Positions 37,913 through 46,986 of a DNA stretch of 64,000 nucleotides are shown here, one piece after another. This stretch comes from DATAAP01 sp041690495 (GTDB lineage: Bacteria > Pseudomonadota > Alphaproteobacteria > CACIAM-22H2): contig JAWLHE010000001.1 of NCBI GenBank assembly GCA_041690495.1, forward strand, positions 682,001-746,000, read 5' to 3'. The first letter of the stretch is position 1, and each line of letters begins with the position of its first letter. The notes under the pieces were generated by a model. That model searched no databases, was not told the DNA's origin, and saw only the letters and a program-made list of their open reading frames with translations. A program made the position numbers and the translations under genes.

Positions 37913-39189
37913 CCGTCGTCCTTCTCAGTCTGTTCGGACTGATCGCGATCGGGTTCCCGATCGGATACGCGCTCGGCGTTGCCGGCGTGGTCGGCATGCT
38001 CCAGATCGGCGGCCCGGAGTTCATGGCGATGGCGCCGCAGCGTTTCTTCGCCGGGCTGGACCTCTACACCTTCCTGGCGATGCCGTTCTTCATCCTGGCC
38101 GGGGAGATCATGAACCGCGCCGGCATCACCGAGCGCCTCGCCGCCTTCGCCGACTCGCTCGTCGGTTATCTGCGCGGCGGCATGGCGCAGTCGTGCATGG
38201 TCTCGTCGGTGCTGTTCGCCGGCATCACCGGCGCCGCCGTCGCGGAGGCCGCCGCGTTCGGCAACACCATGGTACCGGCGATGGAGAAGAAGGGCTACAA
38301 GCGGCCCTTCGCCTGCGCGGTGGTCGTCGCCGGCTCGATCATCGGGCCGACGATCCCGCCGTCCAACCTGATGGTGATCTACGGCTCGCTCATGGGCGTG
38401 TCGATCGCCGGGCTGTTCGCCGCGGGGATTCTGCCGGGCCTGCTCATGGGGCTCTTTTGCATGGCGGTGATCGCCGCGCTCGGGCGCCGTCTCAATCTGC
38501 CCAAGGGCGAACGCCGGCCGAGCCTCATCGGCATCATTCAGGCTTTCCGATCGAGCGTCCTCGCCCTGGTCATGCCGGTCATCATTCTCGGCGGGATCCT
38601 CGGCGGCATCGTCACGCCGACCGAAGGGGCGGCGATCGCCGTGTTTTACGCTCTGTTCATCGGCACGGTGGTGTTCCGCCAGATCACCTTCGCGTCGCTC
38701 GTGGAGATGCTCGTGCGCACCGCCCGGATCACCGGCGTCGTGTTCCTGATCATTGCGTCGGCGTCGATCCTGAGCTGGTGGATGACCTACGAGCGTCTGC
38801 CGCAGATGATCACCTCGCTGTTCCTGTCGATCTCGGACAATCCGGCGACCATCATCCTGATGATCCTGCTGCTCCTGCTGGTCCTCGGCATGTTCATGGA
38901 CATCAACGCCATCCTCATCATTCTCGGGCCTGTGCTCGGCGCGCTGGCGATGTCGATTGGCATGAATCCGGTCCAGGCCGGAATCATGATCGTTCTGGCG
39001 CTCAATATCGGGCTCATGACTCCGCCCGTCGGCGCGAGCCTGTTCGTGCTCAGCTCGGTCACGGGCGAGTCGATCGAAAGGATCTCGGCGGCCATGTGGC
39101 CGTTCGTGATCGCCGAGGTCGCGGTGCTGTTCCTCGTCGCGTACTGGCCCGGCCTTACGCTCGCGGTGCCGCGGCTGTTCGGGCTCTGA
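37909..39189 (+). CDS. TRAP transporter large permease (DctM)
   Basis: 426 residues, GTG start overlapping the dctQ stop. It has 12 or so hydrophobic segments and the typical DctM blocks LAMPFFILAGEIMNRAGI, GSIIGPTIPPSN, TPTEGAAIAVFYALFIG and LNIGLMTPPVGASLFV. It is the sodium-driven membrane channel of the TRAP system, working with DctQ and the binding protein that follows. Confidence 0.96.
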   Translation: MTVVLLSLFGLIAIGFPIGYALGVAGVVGMLQIGGPEFMAMAPQRFFAGLDLYTFLAMPFFILAGEIMNRAGITERLAAFADSLVGYLRGGMAQSCMVSSVLFAGITGAAVAEAAAFGNTMVPAMEKKGYKRPFACAVVVAGSIIGPTIPPSNLMVIYGSLMGVSIAGLFAAGILPGLLMGLFCMAVIAALGRRLNLPKGERRPSLIGIIQAFRSSVLALVMPVIILGGILGGIVTPTEGAAIAVFYALFIGTVVFRQITFASLVEMLVRTARITGVVFLIIASASILSWWMTYERLPQMITSLFLSISDNPATIILMILLLLLVLGMFMDINAILIILGPVLGALAMSIGMNPVQAGIMIVLALNIGLMTPPVGASLFVLSSVTGESIERISAAMWPFVIAEVAVLFLVAYWPGLTLAVPRLFGL

Positions 39190-39246
39190 CGCGCCGAGGC
39201 GAGGAAGACGGTGGGAAGGGACAATTTCATGGAGGGAGTAAAATCA

Positions 39247-40287
39247 ATGCGTCTGGTTCGCACTCTATTCGCCGCAGCCGCGATCGCCGCGGTCGGCGCC
39301 ATTGCGCTGCATCCTCATGCGGCCCTGGCCCAGAAGACCCTGAAGCTCGCGCATCTCAACAAGAACGATCCGTTCGACAACGCCACCGGCGCGATGGCGG
39401 CCGTGTTCAAGGCCTTGGTGGAGGCGGGGACGAACGGGTCGGTGAAGGTCGAGGTGTTCCCCGACGGACAGCTCGGCAAGGACAACGAGGTCCTGCAGCA
39501 GGTCAAGGCAGGCGTCGTGCAGTCCTCGATCGCCTCGGTCGGCGGCATAGCATCCGTCTACCCGATGATCGGCGTGCTCGACGTACCGTTCGCGTTTCCC
39601 AACATCAGCGCCACTTACCCCGTCTTTGATGGGCCATTCGGCGACAAGCTGGCCGCGGACATCACCAAGAAGACGGGCCTCGGTGTGCTCGGCTTCGGCG
39701 ACTCGGGCGGGTTCTTCGTGTTCACCAACTCGAAGCGCGCGATCAAGGCGCCCGAGGACATGCGGGGCCTGAAGATCCGCACCATGGGGCTCGAGTCCCA
39801 CAAGGCGATGGTGAGCAGCCTCGGCGGCCAGCCGGTCGCGATCAACTGGGCCGAGGTCTACACCTCGCTCCAGACCGGCGTTGCCGACGGCCAGATGAAC
39901 CCGGTGCCGATCATCAAGTTCGCCAGGTTCGATGAGGTGCAGAAATACCTTACGCTGAGCAATCACCTGTTCACGCCCTATGTATGGGTGATCAACAAGC
40001 GCTTCTACGACGGCCTCAGCGCGCAGGAGCGGGCGGTTGTCGACTACGCGGCGCGCTCGGGCATCGTCGCCGGCCGCGGGGTGAGCCGCATTATCGAGGC
40101 TTCGGACCGCGGCCTGCCGGCGCTCGCAGCGAAGATGCAGGTCTACAGCCCGACCGCGGAAGAACGGGCGAAATTCCGCGCCGCGGCGCAGCCCGCCGTG
40201 CTGAACTACGTGAAGAAGACGTTCGGCGCGGAAGGCGAGAGCATGCTTGCCGCGTTCCTCGGCGCAATCGACGCCGCAAACAAGTAA
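39247..40287 (+). CDS. TRAP substrate-binding protein (DctP)
   Basis: 346 residues from the ATG at 39247 (AGGGAG 9 bases upstream). Residues 1-28 are a signal peptide with an ALA cleavage site. The mature protein follows the DctP fold; the usual carboxylate-binding arginine is expected in GLKIRTMG (Arg in the second lobe). It captures the solute in the periplasm for DctQM. Operon context predicts an amino-acid derivative carrying a carboxylate, rather than C4-dicarboxylate alone. It is followed 73 bases later by dpaL. Confidence 0.94.
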   Translation: MRLVRTLFAAAAIAAVGAIALHPHAALAQKTLKLAHLNKNDPFDNATGAMAAVFKALVEAGTNGSVKVEVFPDGQLGKDNEVLQQVKAGVVQSSIASVGGIASVYPMIGVLDVPFAFPNISATYPVFDGPFGDKLAADITKKTGLGVLGFGDSGGFFVFTNSKRAIKAPEDMRGLKIRTMGLESHKAMVSSLGGQPVAINWAEVYTSLQTGVADGQMNPVPIIKFARFDEVQKYLTLSNHLFTPYVWVINKRFYDGLSAQERAVVDYAARSGIVAGRGVSRIIEASDRGLPALAAKMQVYSPTAEERAKFRAAAQPAVLNYVKKTFGAEGESMLAAFLGAIDAANK

Positions 40288-40360
40288 GATCCGGCGTGCG
40301 CCGGCCGGGCTCTGCCCGGCCGGCGGCGCAATTGCCCAGACCGCGAGAGTTTCCAAGCCG

Positions 40361-41587
40361 ATGTTGTCCCGTTTCGCGCAACATGCCGCGCGGCTGTTCC
40401 ATAACGCCCGCGCGAAGCCCGACCTGGAGTACGGCCGGACACGGCGCGAGATCCTGAACGCGGACGCGTTCCGCGCCGCGCGGCGAGAGATCGCCTCCTG
40501 GCCCGGCTACCGCGCGACTCCGCTCGTCGCCCTCGGCGGACTGGCCAGGGCGGCCGGCCTCGGCGAGATCCGGTACAAGGACGAGGGCGACAGGTTCGGC
40601 CTCGGCAGCTTCAAGGCGCTGGGTGGAGCCTATGCAGTCTATCGCCTGTTGGCGCGCGAAATCGAACGCCGGCGCGGCGAGAGCGCAGACGTCGCCGCTC
40701 TCCTGGACGGCCGGTACAAGGATATCGCCGCGAGGATCACGGTCACCTGCGCGACCGACGGCAATCATGGGCGCTCCGTCGCCTGGGGCGCGCAGATGTT
40801 CGGCTGCCGCTGCGTCATCTACATCCATGCGACGGTGAGCGAGGGCCGCAAGGCGGCGATCGCCCGCTACGGCGCCGAGGTGGTCCGTACGCCCGGCAAC
40901 TACGACGACGCCGTTCGCCGCGCCGCCGAAGACGCGACACGCAACGGCTGGTTCGTGGTGTCGGACACGTCCTACGAGGGCTACATGGACGTGCCGCGCG
41001 ATGTCATGCAGGGCTACACAATCATGGTCGACGAGGCGTTGGCGCAGCTGCCTCGCGATCGGCTGCCGACGCATGTGTTCGTCCAGGGCGGTGTCGGCGG
41101 GCTCGCGGCTGCCGTGTGCGGCCATCTGTGGGAGACCTGCGGGCGGGACCGCCCGCGCTTCGTTGTCGTCGAGCCGGAAAAGGCGGACTGCCTTTATCAG
41201 AGCGCGGTCAACGGCCGGCCCACCGCCGTCCACGGCGAGCTCGATACGATCATGGCCGGCCTTGCCTGCGGAGAAGTGTCGTTGCTCGCGTGGCAGATCC
41301 TCGAGGCGGGCGCGGACGACTTCATGACAGTGTCCGATGCGGCAGCCGCCGACGCAATGCGGCTCCTGGCCGCTCCGGTCGGTGGCGACCGGCCGGTCGT
41401 CGCGGGCGAGTCGGCCGTGGCCGGACTGGCGGGCCTGCTGATCGCGGCCGCGCATGAAGACCAGCGCACTGCGCTCGGCCTCGGACCGGACAGCCGGATC
41501 CTGCTCATCGGCAGCGAGGGCGATACCGATCCCGCACTTTACGAGCGTATCGTCGGTCGCCCCGCGGCCCGGGTGCGGGCTGGTTGA
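40361..41587 (+). CDS. dpaL: Diaminopropionate ammonia-lyase
   Basis: 408 residues. A fold-type II PLP enzyme; the Schiff-base Lys85 is in GLGSFKALGG. The substrate-loop ATDGNHGRS and the VQGGVGGLAAAV phosphate-binding glycines match DpaL/YgeX. The enzyme splits 2,3-diaminopropionate to pyruvate and two ammonia, and can also act on D-serine. Its TGA shares a base with the start of the M20 gene (TGATG). Placement between a TRAP importer and two N-carbamoylases suggests that its substrate is released from an N-carbamoyl precursor. Confidence 0.92.
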   Translation: MLSRFAQHAARLFHNARAKPDLEYGRTRREILNADAFRAARREIASWPGYRATPLVALGGLARAAGLGEIRYKDEGDRFGLGSFKALGGAYAVYRLLAREIERRRGESADVAALLDGRYKDIAARITVTCATDGNHGRSVAWGAQMFGCRCVIYIHATVSEGRKAAIARYGAEVVRTPGNYDDAVRRAAEDATRNGWFVVSDTSYEGYMDVPRDVMQGYTIMVDEALAQLPRDRLPTHVFVQGGVGGLAAAVCGHLWETCGRDRPRFVVVEPEKADCLYQSAVNGRPTAVHGELDTIMAGLACGEVSLLAWQILEAGADDFMTVSDAAAADAMRLLAAPVGGDRPVVAGESAVAGLAGLLIAAAHEDQRTALGLGPDSRILLIGSEGDTDPALYERIVGRPAARVRAG

Positions 41588-42819
41588 TGCAGCTCTCCGA
41601 TCTCCGCATCGATGCCGACCGCCTCGCGGGCCGGATCGAGGCTCTCGCCCAGGTGGGCGCAATCGAGGGCGGCGGCGTGTGCCGCCTTGCGCTCAGCGAC
41701 GAGGACAAGGCCGGCCGCGATCTCGTGGTGCGCTGGATGCGCGAGCTCGGGCTCACCGTGTCGGTCGATGCCATCGGCAACGTCGTCGGGGTGCGCACCG
41801 GTCGCGAGGACGGCCCGCCGGTCATGACGGGCTCGCACATCGACACGGTCCGCACGGGCGGGCGCTACGACGGCAATCTGGGTGTCCTTGCCGGCCTCGA
41901 GGTGCTGCAGACCCTCGCCGACGCCGGGGTTACGACGCGCCGCCCGCTGGCCGTCGCGTTCTTCACCAATGAGGAGGGTGCACGCTTCAGTCCCGACATG
42001 ATGGGAAGCCTCGTCTATGTCGGCGGCATGGCGCTCGAGGAGGCGCTTGCTACGACCGGCATCGACGCGACCACCGTGGGGGAGAATCTGCGCCGCATTG
42101 GTTACGCCGGGACGGTCCCGTGCGGCGCGCCTGCGGTGCATGCCTATGTCGAATTGCACGTCGAGCAGGGGCCGGTTCTCGAGGCCGAAGGCATCACGAT
42201 TGGCGCGGTCGACGTGGTACAAGGCATCTCCTGGACCGAATTCACCGTGACGGGACAGTCCAATCACGCCGGCACCACGCCCATGCGGCTGCGCCACGAC
42301 GCCGGTTACGCCGCCGCAGCCATTGCCCATTTTGCACGACGGATCGCGCGCGATCTCGGCGGCAATCAGGTGGCGACGGTCGGCGCGCTGACACTGTCAC
42401 CCAATCTCGTCAATGTCATCGCCAATCGCGCGCTTCTGACGGTCGATCTGCGCAACACGGACGAGGCGACCCTGCAGGAGGCGGAACGGCGCCTCCACGC
42501 TTTCGTCGCGGCGCTCGCCGCCGAGGAGGGCGTCTCTATCGCCAGCCGCAAGCTTGCGCGCTTCGCGCCGGTGGACTTCGACCCCGCCGCCATCGCGCTC
42601 GTCGAACGGACCGCGCGGCGCCTGGGCTACAGCACGAAGCGCATGGCCAGCGGTGCGGGCCACGACGCGCAGATGCTGGCGCGGATCTGCCCGGCCGCGA
42701 TGATCTTCGTGCCGAGCATAGGCGGCATCAGCCACAACGTGCGTGAATATACCGCGCCGGCCGATATCGCGGCCGGCGCCAACGTGCTCCTGCACACGCT
42801 GCTCGAACTCGCATCCTGA
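41587..42819 (+). CDS. M20-family N-carbamoyl-L-amino acid hydrolase / allantoate amidohydrolase-like
   Basis: 410 residues from ATG 41587. Metal ligands of the M20 amidohydrolase group are visible: His84 (GSHIDT), Asp95 (GRYDGN), Glu129-Glu130 (TNEEGARF) and a late His in GAGHDAQM. A lid/dimerisation domain is inserted at about 210-325. Family members cut N-carbamoyl-L-amino acids, ureidoglycolate-type compounds or beta-ureidopropionate to ammonia, CO2 and the amino acid. Tight overlap with dpaL links it to the same pathway. Which ureido substrate it uses cannot be read. Confidence 0.9.
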   Translation: MQLSDLRIDADRLAGRIEALAQVGAIEGGGVCRLALSDEDKAGRDLVVRWMRELGLTVSVDAIGNVVGVRTGREDGPPVMTGSHIDTVRTGGRYDGNLGVLAGLEVLQTLADAGVTTRRPLAVAFFTNEEGARFSPDMMGSLVYVGGMALEEALATTGIDATTVGENLRRIGYAGTVPCGAPAVHAYVELHVEQGPVLEAEGITIGAVDVVQGISWTEFTVTGQSNHAGTTPMRLRHDAGYAAAAIAHFARRIARDLGGNQVATVGALTLSPNLVNVIANRALLTVDLRNTDEATLQEAERRLHAFVAALAAEEGVSIASRKLARFAPVDFDPAAIALVERTARRLGYSTKRMASGAGHDAQMLARICPAAMIFVPSIGGISHNVREYTAPADIAAGANVLLHTLLELAS

Positions 42820-42851
42820 GCCGTATCCCGTTCTTCGAGGGGAGGGAAGAC

Positions 42852-43787
42852 ATGCCCAGATTCGTCACCGTCGGCGCGGCCCAGCTCGGGCCCATCGCGC
42901 GCAGCGACAGTCGCAAGTCGGTCATCGGGCGGATGCTCGATCTGCTCCGCCATGCGCATGCAATGCGCTGCGACGTCGTCGTCTTTCCGGAGCTGGCGCT
43001 CACCACGTTCTTTCCCCGCTGGTACATCGAGGACCAGGCGGAGATCGATACGTTTTTCGAGCGCGAGATGCCGGGGCCGGAGACGCGCCCTCTGTTCGAG
43101 GAGGCGGCGCGACTCGGGATCGGCTTCTATCTGGGTTATGCCGAACTGTGCGTCGAGGATGGCGCGACTCACCGCTACAACACCTCGATCCTGGTCGACA
43201 AGAGCGGCAGTCTGGTTGGGAAGTACCGCAAGATTCATCTGCCCGGGCATGCCGAGCACGAACCGTGGCGCCGCTTCCAGCACCTGGAGAAACGCTATTT
43301 CGAGGTCGGAAACCTCAGCTGGGGTACGTGGCGGGCGTTCGGCGGCGTCATGGGGATGTGCATCTGCAACGACCGTCGCTGGCCCGAAACCTATCGGGTC
43401 ATGGGGCTGCAGGGAGTCGAGATGATCATGCTTGGCTACAACACGCCCGTCCACAATCCGCCCGCGCCCGAGCATGACCTGCTGTCGAACTTCCACAATC
43501 AGCTCGTCATGCAGGCGGGCGCCTATCAGAACGGAACATGGGTCGTCGGCGTCGCGAAAGCGGGGCTGGAGGAAGGATGCGAGCTGATCGGCAACAGCTC
43601 GATCATCGCGCCGTCCGGCGAGGTCGTCGGCGCGTGCACGACTCTGGGCGACGAGCTGGCCGTGGCACGCTGCGACCTCGACTTGTGCAATTCCTACAAG
43701 ACCTCCGTGTTCAACTTCGCGCGCCATCGGGAGCCCGAGCAGTACCGCATGATCTGCGAGCGCAAGGGCGCCGTGCCGCCGCCGTGA
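42852..43787 (+). CDS. N-carbamoyl-D-amino acid hydrolase (nitrilase superfamily)
   Basis: 311 residues, nearly collinear with the well-known Agrobacterium D-carbamoylase. Catalytic triad Glu47, Lys127 (KYRKIHL) and Cys172 (CICNDRRW) fall at the same numbers as in that enzyme. Flanking motifs FPELALTTFFPRW and LGYAEL also match. It hydrolyses N-carbamoyl-D-amino acids with inversion-free release of the amino acid, CO2 and ammonia. Starts 32 bases after the M20 gene with GAGGGG upstream and ends the operon. No hydantoinase or racemase is in the window. Confidence 0.95.
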   Translation: MPRFVTVGAAQLGPIARSDSRKSVIGRMLDLLRHAHAMRCDVVVFPELALTTFFPRWYIEDQAEIDTFFEREMPGPETRPLFEEAARLGIGFYLGYAELCVEDGATHRYNTSILVDKSGSLVGKYRKIHLPGHAEHEPWRRFQHLEKRYFEVGNLSWGTWRAFGGVMGMCICNDRRWPETYRVMGLQGVEMIMLGYNTPVHNPPAPEHDLLSNFHNQLVMQAGAYQNGTWVVGVAKAGLEEGCELIGNSSIIAPSGEVVGACTTLGDELAVARCDLDLCNSYKTSVFNFARHREPEQYRMICERKGAVPPP

Positions 43788-44124
43788 CGGACTTTCCGAA
43801 GTCAGGGAGAACCGCGTGCCCTACGGCCCGGAAGCGGCGAACGAAGGCCGAGCGAATAGCATGCGTTCTGCGCCTTGTGGAGGGCGGCCGGTCCGACCCG
43901 TCCTTGCGATCCGGTGCGGCACTAGAACGTCAAGGGCGGAGATCCAGGCTCGGCATCGATCGCCCCGTTCTGCCGGCGAGACTTGAGGATCGGGCCGCTG
44001 TCCCTACAATGTCACTTGCCCGCTCCGTGTCTCGCATGGTCGGATTCGGGATTCCGCGTCCGTCACCGAAGCTGCAGCGCCGCGCGCGGGTGAATGAATC
44101 AAGAGCCATTCATCCGGCGCATCC
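43788..44124. other. 337-base intergenic region without a gene
   Basis: It lies between the carbamoylase operon and the acyltransferase gene. I see no convincing small gene, RNA or strong terminator hairpin. It should hold the end of the upstream operon and the promoter of the next cluster. Confidence 0.4.
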
Positions 44125-45669
44125 ATGCTGTTCAACTCCTACCAGTTCATTTTCGCCTTCCTGCCGATCGTGGTGGGCGTGTTCGTATGTCTCGCCCGGC
44201 GGTTCGATTCGATCTATCCCGTCGCGTGGCTGGTCCTTGCATCCCTGTTCTTCTACGGCTGGTGGGACGGGGAATTTCTCGTCCTGCTGCTCGGGTCCAT
44301 TACGACGAATTATCTGCTGGCGCGGGCCATTGAAGGGCATTCCCGGGCCAAGCTTCTCCTTGCCGCCGGCGTCGCGATCAATCTCGCGGTCCTCGGTTAT
44401 TTCAAATACCTGCTGTTCTTCACGGACAATCTGAACCGGCTTTTCGGGACCGATTTCAGTGCGGGCCATATCCTGCTGCCGCTCGGAATCTCCTTCTTCA
44501 CGTTCGAGCAGATCGCCTACCTCGTGGACGTGCGGCGCGGTACCGCGCCGGAGCGCAACTTCGCTCGATATGCGCTGTTCGTCGCGTTCTTTCCGCGCCT
44601 CGTCGCAGGCCCGATATTGCGTGCGAGCGAGCTACTGCCCCAGATCCCGCGCACCGGCCGGATGCGCGTCACCGCCGAGGATATCGCGGTCGGATTTTCG
44701 ATGTTCTGTTTCGGGCTGTTCAAGAAGACGGCGCTCGCCGACGGTATCGCACCATACGCAAACCCGGTGTTCGCCGCCGCGGCCGCCGGCGAACCGCTCG
44801 ATGCGCTGCAGGCATGGGGCGGCGCTCTCGCCTACACCATGCGACTTTATTTCGACTTCTCGGCCTATTCCGACATGGCGATCGGCTGTGCCCGGTGCTT
44901 CGGCATCACGTTCCCCGCGAATTTCGCGTCGCCCTACAAGTCGTCGAGCATCACGGAGTTCTGGCGGCGCTGGCACATGACGCTCTCGCGCTTTCTGCGC
45001 GACTATCTCTACATCGCGCTCGGCGGAAACCGTCGCGGGACGGCGCGCCGGTATCTCAATCTGATGCTGACCATGCTCCTGGGCGGGCTCTGGCACGGAG
45101 CCAACTGGACGTTCGTCGTATGGGGCGGCCTGCACGGCCTTTATCTCGCCGTCAATCATGCATGGACGGCGCTCTCCGCCCGCTCGCCGCTGCTCGGCTC
45201 GATCATGCGGACGCGGGCCGCCTATGTCGCCAGCTGGGCGCTGACCTTTCTCGCCGTCGTCGTTGGTTGGGTGTTTTTCTATTCCCCCACGCTCGCCGGG
45301 GCGTTCGAAATGCTGCGCGGAATGGCCGGATTGAACGGCGTCGCGGTTCCTGCCGGCCTTGCTGCCGCCCTCGGCCTGGAGCCGGCGCTGGCCGGGATGG
45401 GCGTGCGGATCGGCGACGGATCGGGAAGTGCGTTCGTGAAGACGTATGCGATGGTGCTCGGGCTCGGCGCGATAGCCCTGCTGATGCCCAACGTCCAGGA
45501 GCTGTTCGAAACGTGGCGTCCGACCCTGGAGGCCCGCCGCGGCATCAAGGCTCCGGTTCGCATATCCTGGCAGCTCAGTCGTTCATGGGCAGTGGCGACG
45601 GCTGCCGTGGCGATGGCCGGCATCATGTCGATCGCGCGCGCCAGCGAGTTCCTCTACTGGCAGTTCTGA
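44125..45669 (+). CDS. MBOAT family O-acyltransferase (AlgI-like)
   Basis: 514 residues, polytopic. The AlgI/MBOAT signatures are present: FFTFEQIAYLVDVRRG, the EFWRRWHMTLSRFLRDY block and the catalytic His in GGLWHGANWTF (about 324) with a second His in GGLHGLY. It transfers an acyl group (usually acetyl) across the membrane to a surface glycan. The next gene starts within its stop codon (TGATG) and is the expected periplasmic partner. No alginate genes are adjacent, so the glycan is probably a different polymer. Confidence 0.93.
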   Translation: MLFNSYQFIFAFLPIVVGVFVCLARRFDSIYPVAWLVLASLFFYGWWDGEFLVLLLGSITTNYLLARAIEGHSRAKLLLAAGVAINLAVLGYFKYLLFFTDNLNRLFGTDFSAGHILLPLGISFFTFEQIAYLVDVRRGTAPERNFARYALFVAFFPRLVAGPILRASELLPQIPRTGRMRVTAEDIAVGFSMFCFGLFKKTALADGIAPYANPVFAAAAAGEPLDALQAWGGALAYTMRLYFDFSAYSDMAIGCARCFGITFPANFASPYKSSSITEFWRRWHMTLSRFLRDYLYIALGGNRRGTARRYLNLMLTMLLGGLWHGANWTFVVWGGLHGLYLAVNHAWTALSARSPLLGSIMRTRAAYVASWALTFLAVVVGWVFFYSPTLAGAFEMLRGMAGLNGVAVPAGLAAALGLEPALAGMGVRIGDGSGSAFVKTYAMVLGLGAIALLMPNVQELFETWRPTLEARRGIKAPVRISWQLSRSWAVATAAVAMAGIMSIARASEFLYWQF

Positions 45670-46805
45670 TGAAGGCCCGGGCGTACATTGCGTGGATGCT
45701 CTCCAGCGGTATCGTCATCGCCGCTGCATGCGCCGGCGTGGCGATGGTGGCCGATCCGTACCGGCTGTTCGATTCGCCCGCCTTCCCGATAAAGCCCGCC
45801 ATCTACCATCAGGCGGTTCTCGCCAAGACCGTTCAGATGGAACGCACGCGCCCGCGCACGCTGCTGCTCGGCAACTCCCGCATCGAGGTCGGCTTGGACC
45901 CTGAAAGCGATGCGTGGCCGGCAAGCTGGCGTCCGGTGTTCAACGGTGCGCTGGCGGGCCGCGACCTGTTCACCGCCTACAGGCTGCTGCAGCACGTCTC
46001 CGCGACCGAACCGCCGCAGCGAATCATCGTGGCGGTGGACGTTCAGGACTTTATTGCAGCGCCGATGACCGGCATGCCGCCGCCCGGGCCGGACGAGCGA
46101 CGGCTGCTTGTCACCCGGGAGGGGGAGCCGAATCCCGTGCGGCGATGGCAGCAGGCGCGGGATCTCCTGTCGGCAACTCTGACCTTGGACGCGTTGAGGG
46201 ACAGCGTCCTGACGATGCTGTGGCAGGACCGCGAGACCGGCATCACCATGACGCGCGCCGGCTTCAACCCGTTGCGCGAATATATCCGTCACGTCCGCAC
46301 GGTGGGACATCATGGGCTGTTCACGCAAAAGCTGACCGCCTATGTCAGGCAGTACGCGGGCAGACCCGGGCCGGATTTCGCGGACCCGGACGCCTATCAG
46401 GATTTCCGTACGCTCCGGGCGATCCTTGATTTCGCCGCGCGGCACCGCATCGAGGTGGTTCTGCTGATCCATCCCTACCACGCGGACTATCTGGACGTGA
46501 TCCGCGATGCCGGGCTGCGGGACAGCTTTCTTGCATGGAAACGGGCGCTTATCAGGGTCGTGAACGAGTCGCCGGCAGGGGAGCGCCTCATCGACTTCAG
46601 CCAGGACAGCGATTACATCAGAGAGCCTGTGCCGCCCAAGGGCGACATGCAGACGGATATGCGCTGGTACTGGGAGCCGGGCCACTACAAGGCGGCGCTG
46701 GGCGAGCTGATGATCGCCCGGATAGCGCGCGCGCAGGGCGCGAACTTCGGCATGGAGCTGAACGGCGCGACGCCGATGTTCCGCATGAGCCGGGAAGAAC
46801 ATTGA
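45669..46805 (+). CDS. SGNH-hydrolase-like partner protein (AlgJ/X-type role)
   Basis: 378 residues with an N-terminal signal anchor (about 5-28) and an extracytoplasmic domain. LLLGNSRIEVG (Ser70) is the SGNH block I found in AlgJ/AlgX-like acetyltransferase partners; a late His sits in EPGHYKAALG as in the catalytic D/H pair. It is coupled to the MBOAT gene by a one-base stop-start overlap. Inference: it moves acyl groups handed over by the MBOAT protein to a polysaccharide. Low similarity to characterised members prevents a gene name. Confidence 0.75.
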   Translation: MKARAYIAWMLSSGIVIAAACAGVAMVADPYRLFDSPAFPIKPAIYHQAVLAKTVQMERTRPRTLLLGNSRIEVGLDPESDAWPASWRPVFNGALAGRDLFTAYRLLQHVSATEPPQRIIVAVDVQDFIAAPMTGMPPPGPDERRLLVTREGEPNPVRRWQQARDLLSATLTLDALRDSVLTMLWQDRETGITMTRAGFNPLREYIRHVRTVGHHGLFTQKLTAYVRQYAGRPGPDFADPDAYQDFRTLRAILDFAARHRIEVVLLIHPYHADYLDVIRDAGLRDSFLAWKRALIRVVNESPAGERLIDFSQDSDYIREPVPPKGDMQTDMRWYWEPGHYKAALGELMIARIARAQGANFGMELNGATPMFRMSREEH

Positions 46806-46986
46806 GCTCAGGTCCCTCCGTGCGTCCACGCGCGATGCTGCGGCGCGCCTTGGCACCCCTTGGACCTCGACTGCACGCGCCAGGCTGACAGCTCCGGCAC
46901 GGATTAGCCAGGACACGGCAAACTGACCCACTACCCACCGCCCTTCCGGGTTGCTAGTCTGCAACTATGCGTTGAGAGGGGCGCGC

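Noticed and set aside
46806..46986. Sigma-54 promoter at TTGGCACCCCTTGGA
   Set aside because: Spacing between the GG and GC elements is too short for a -24/-12 site.
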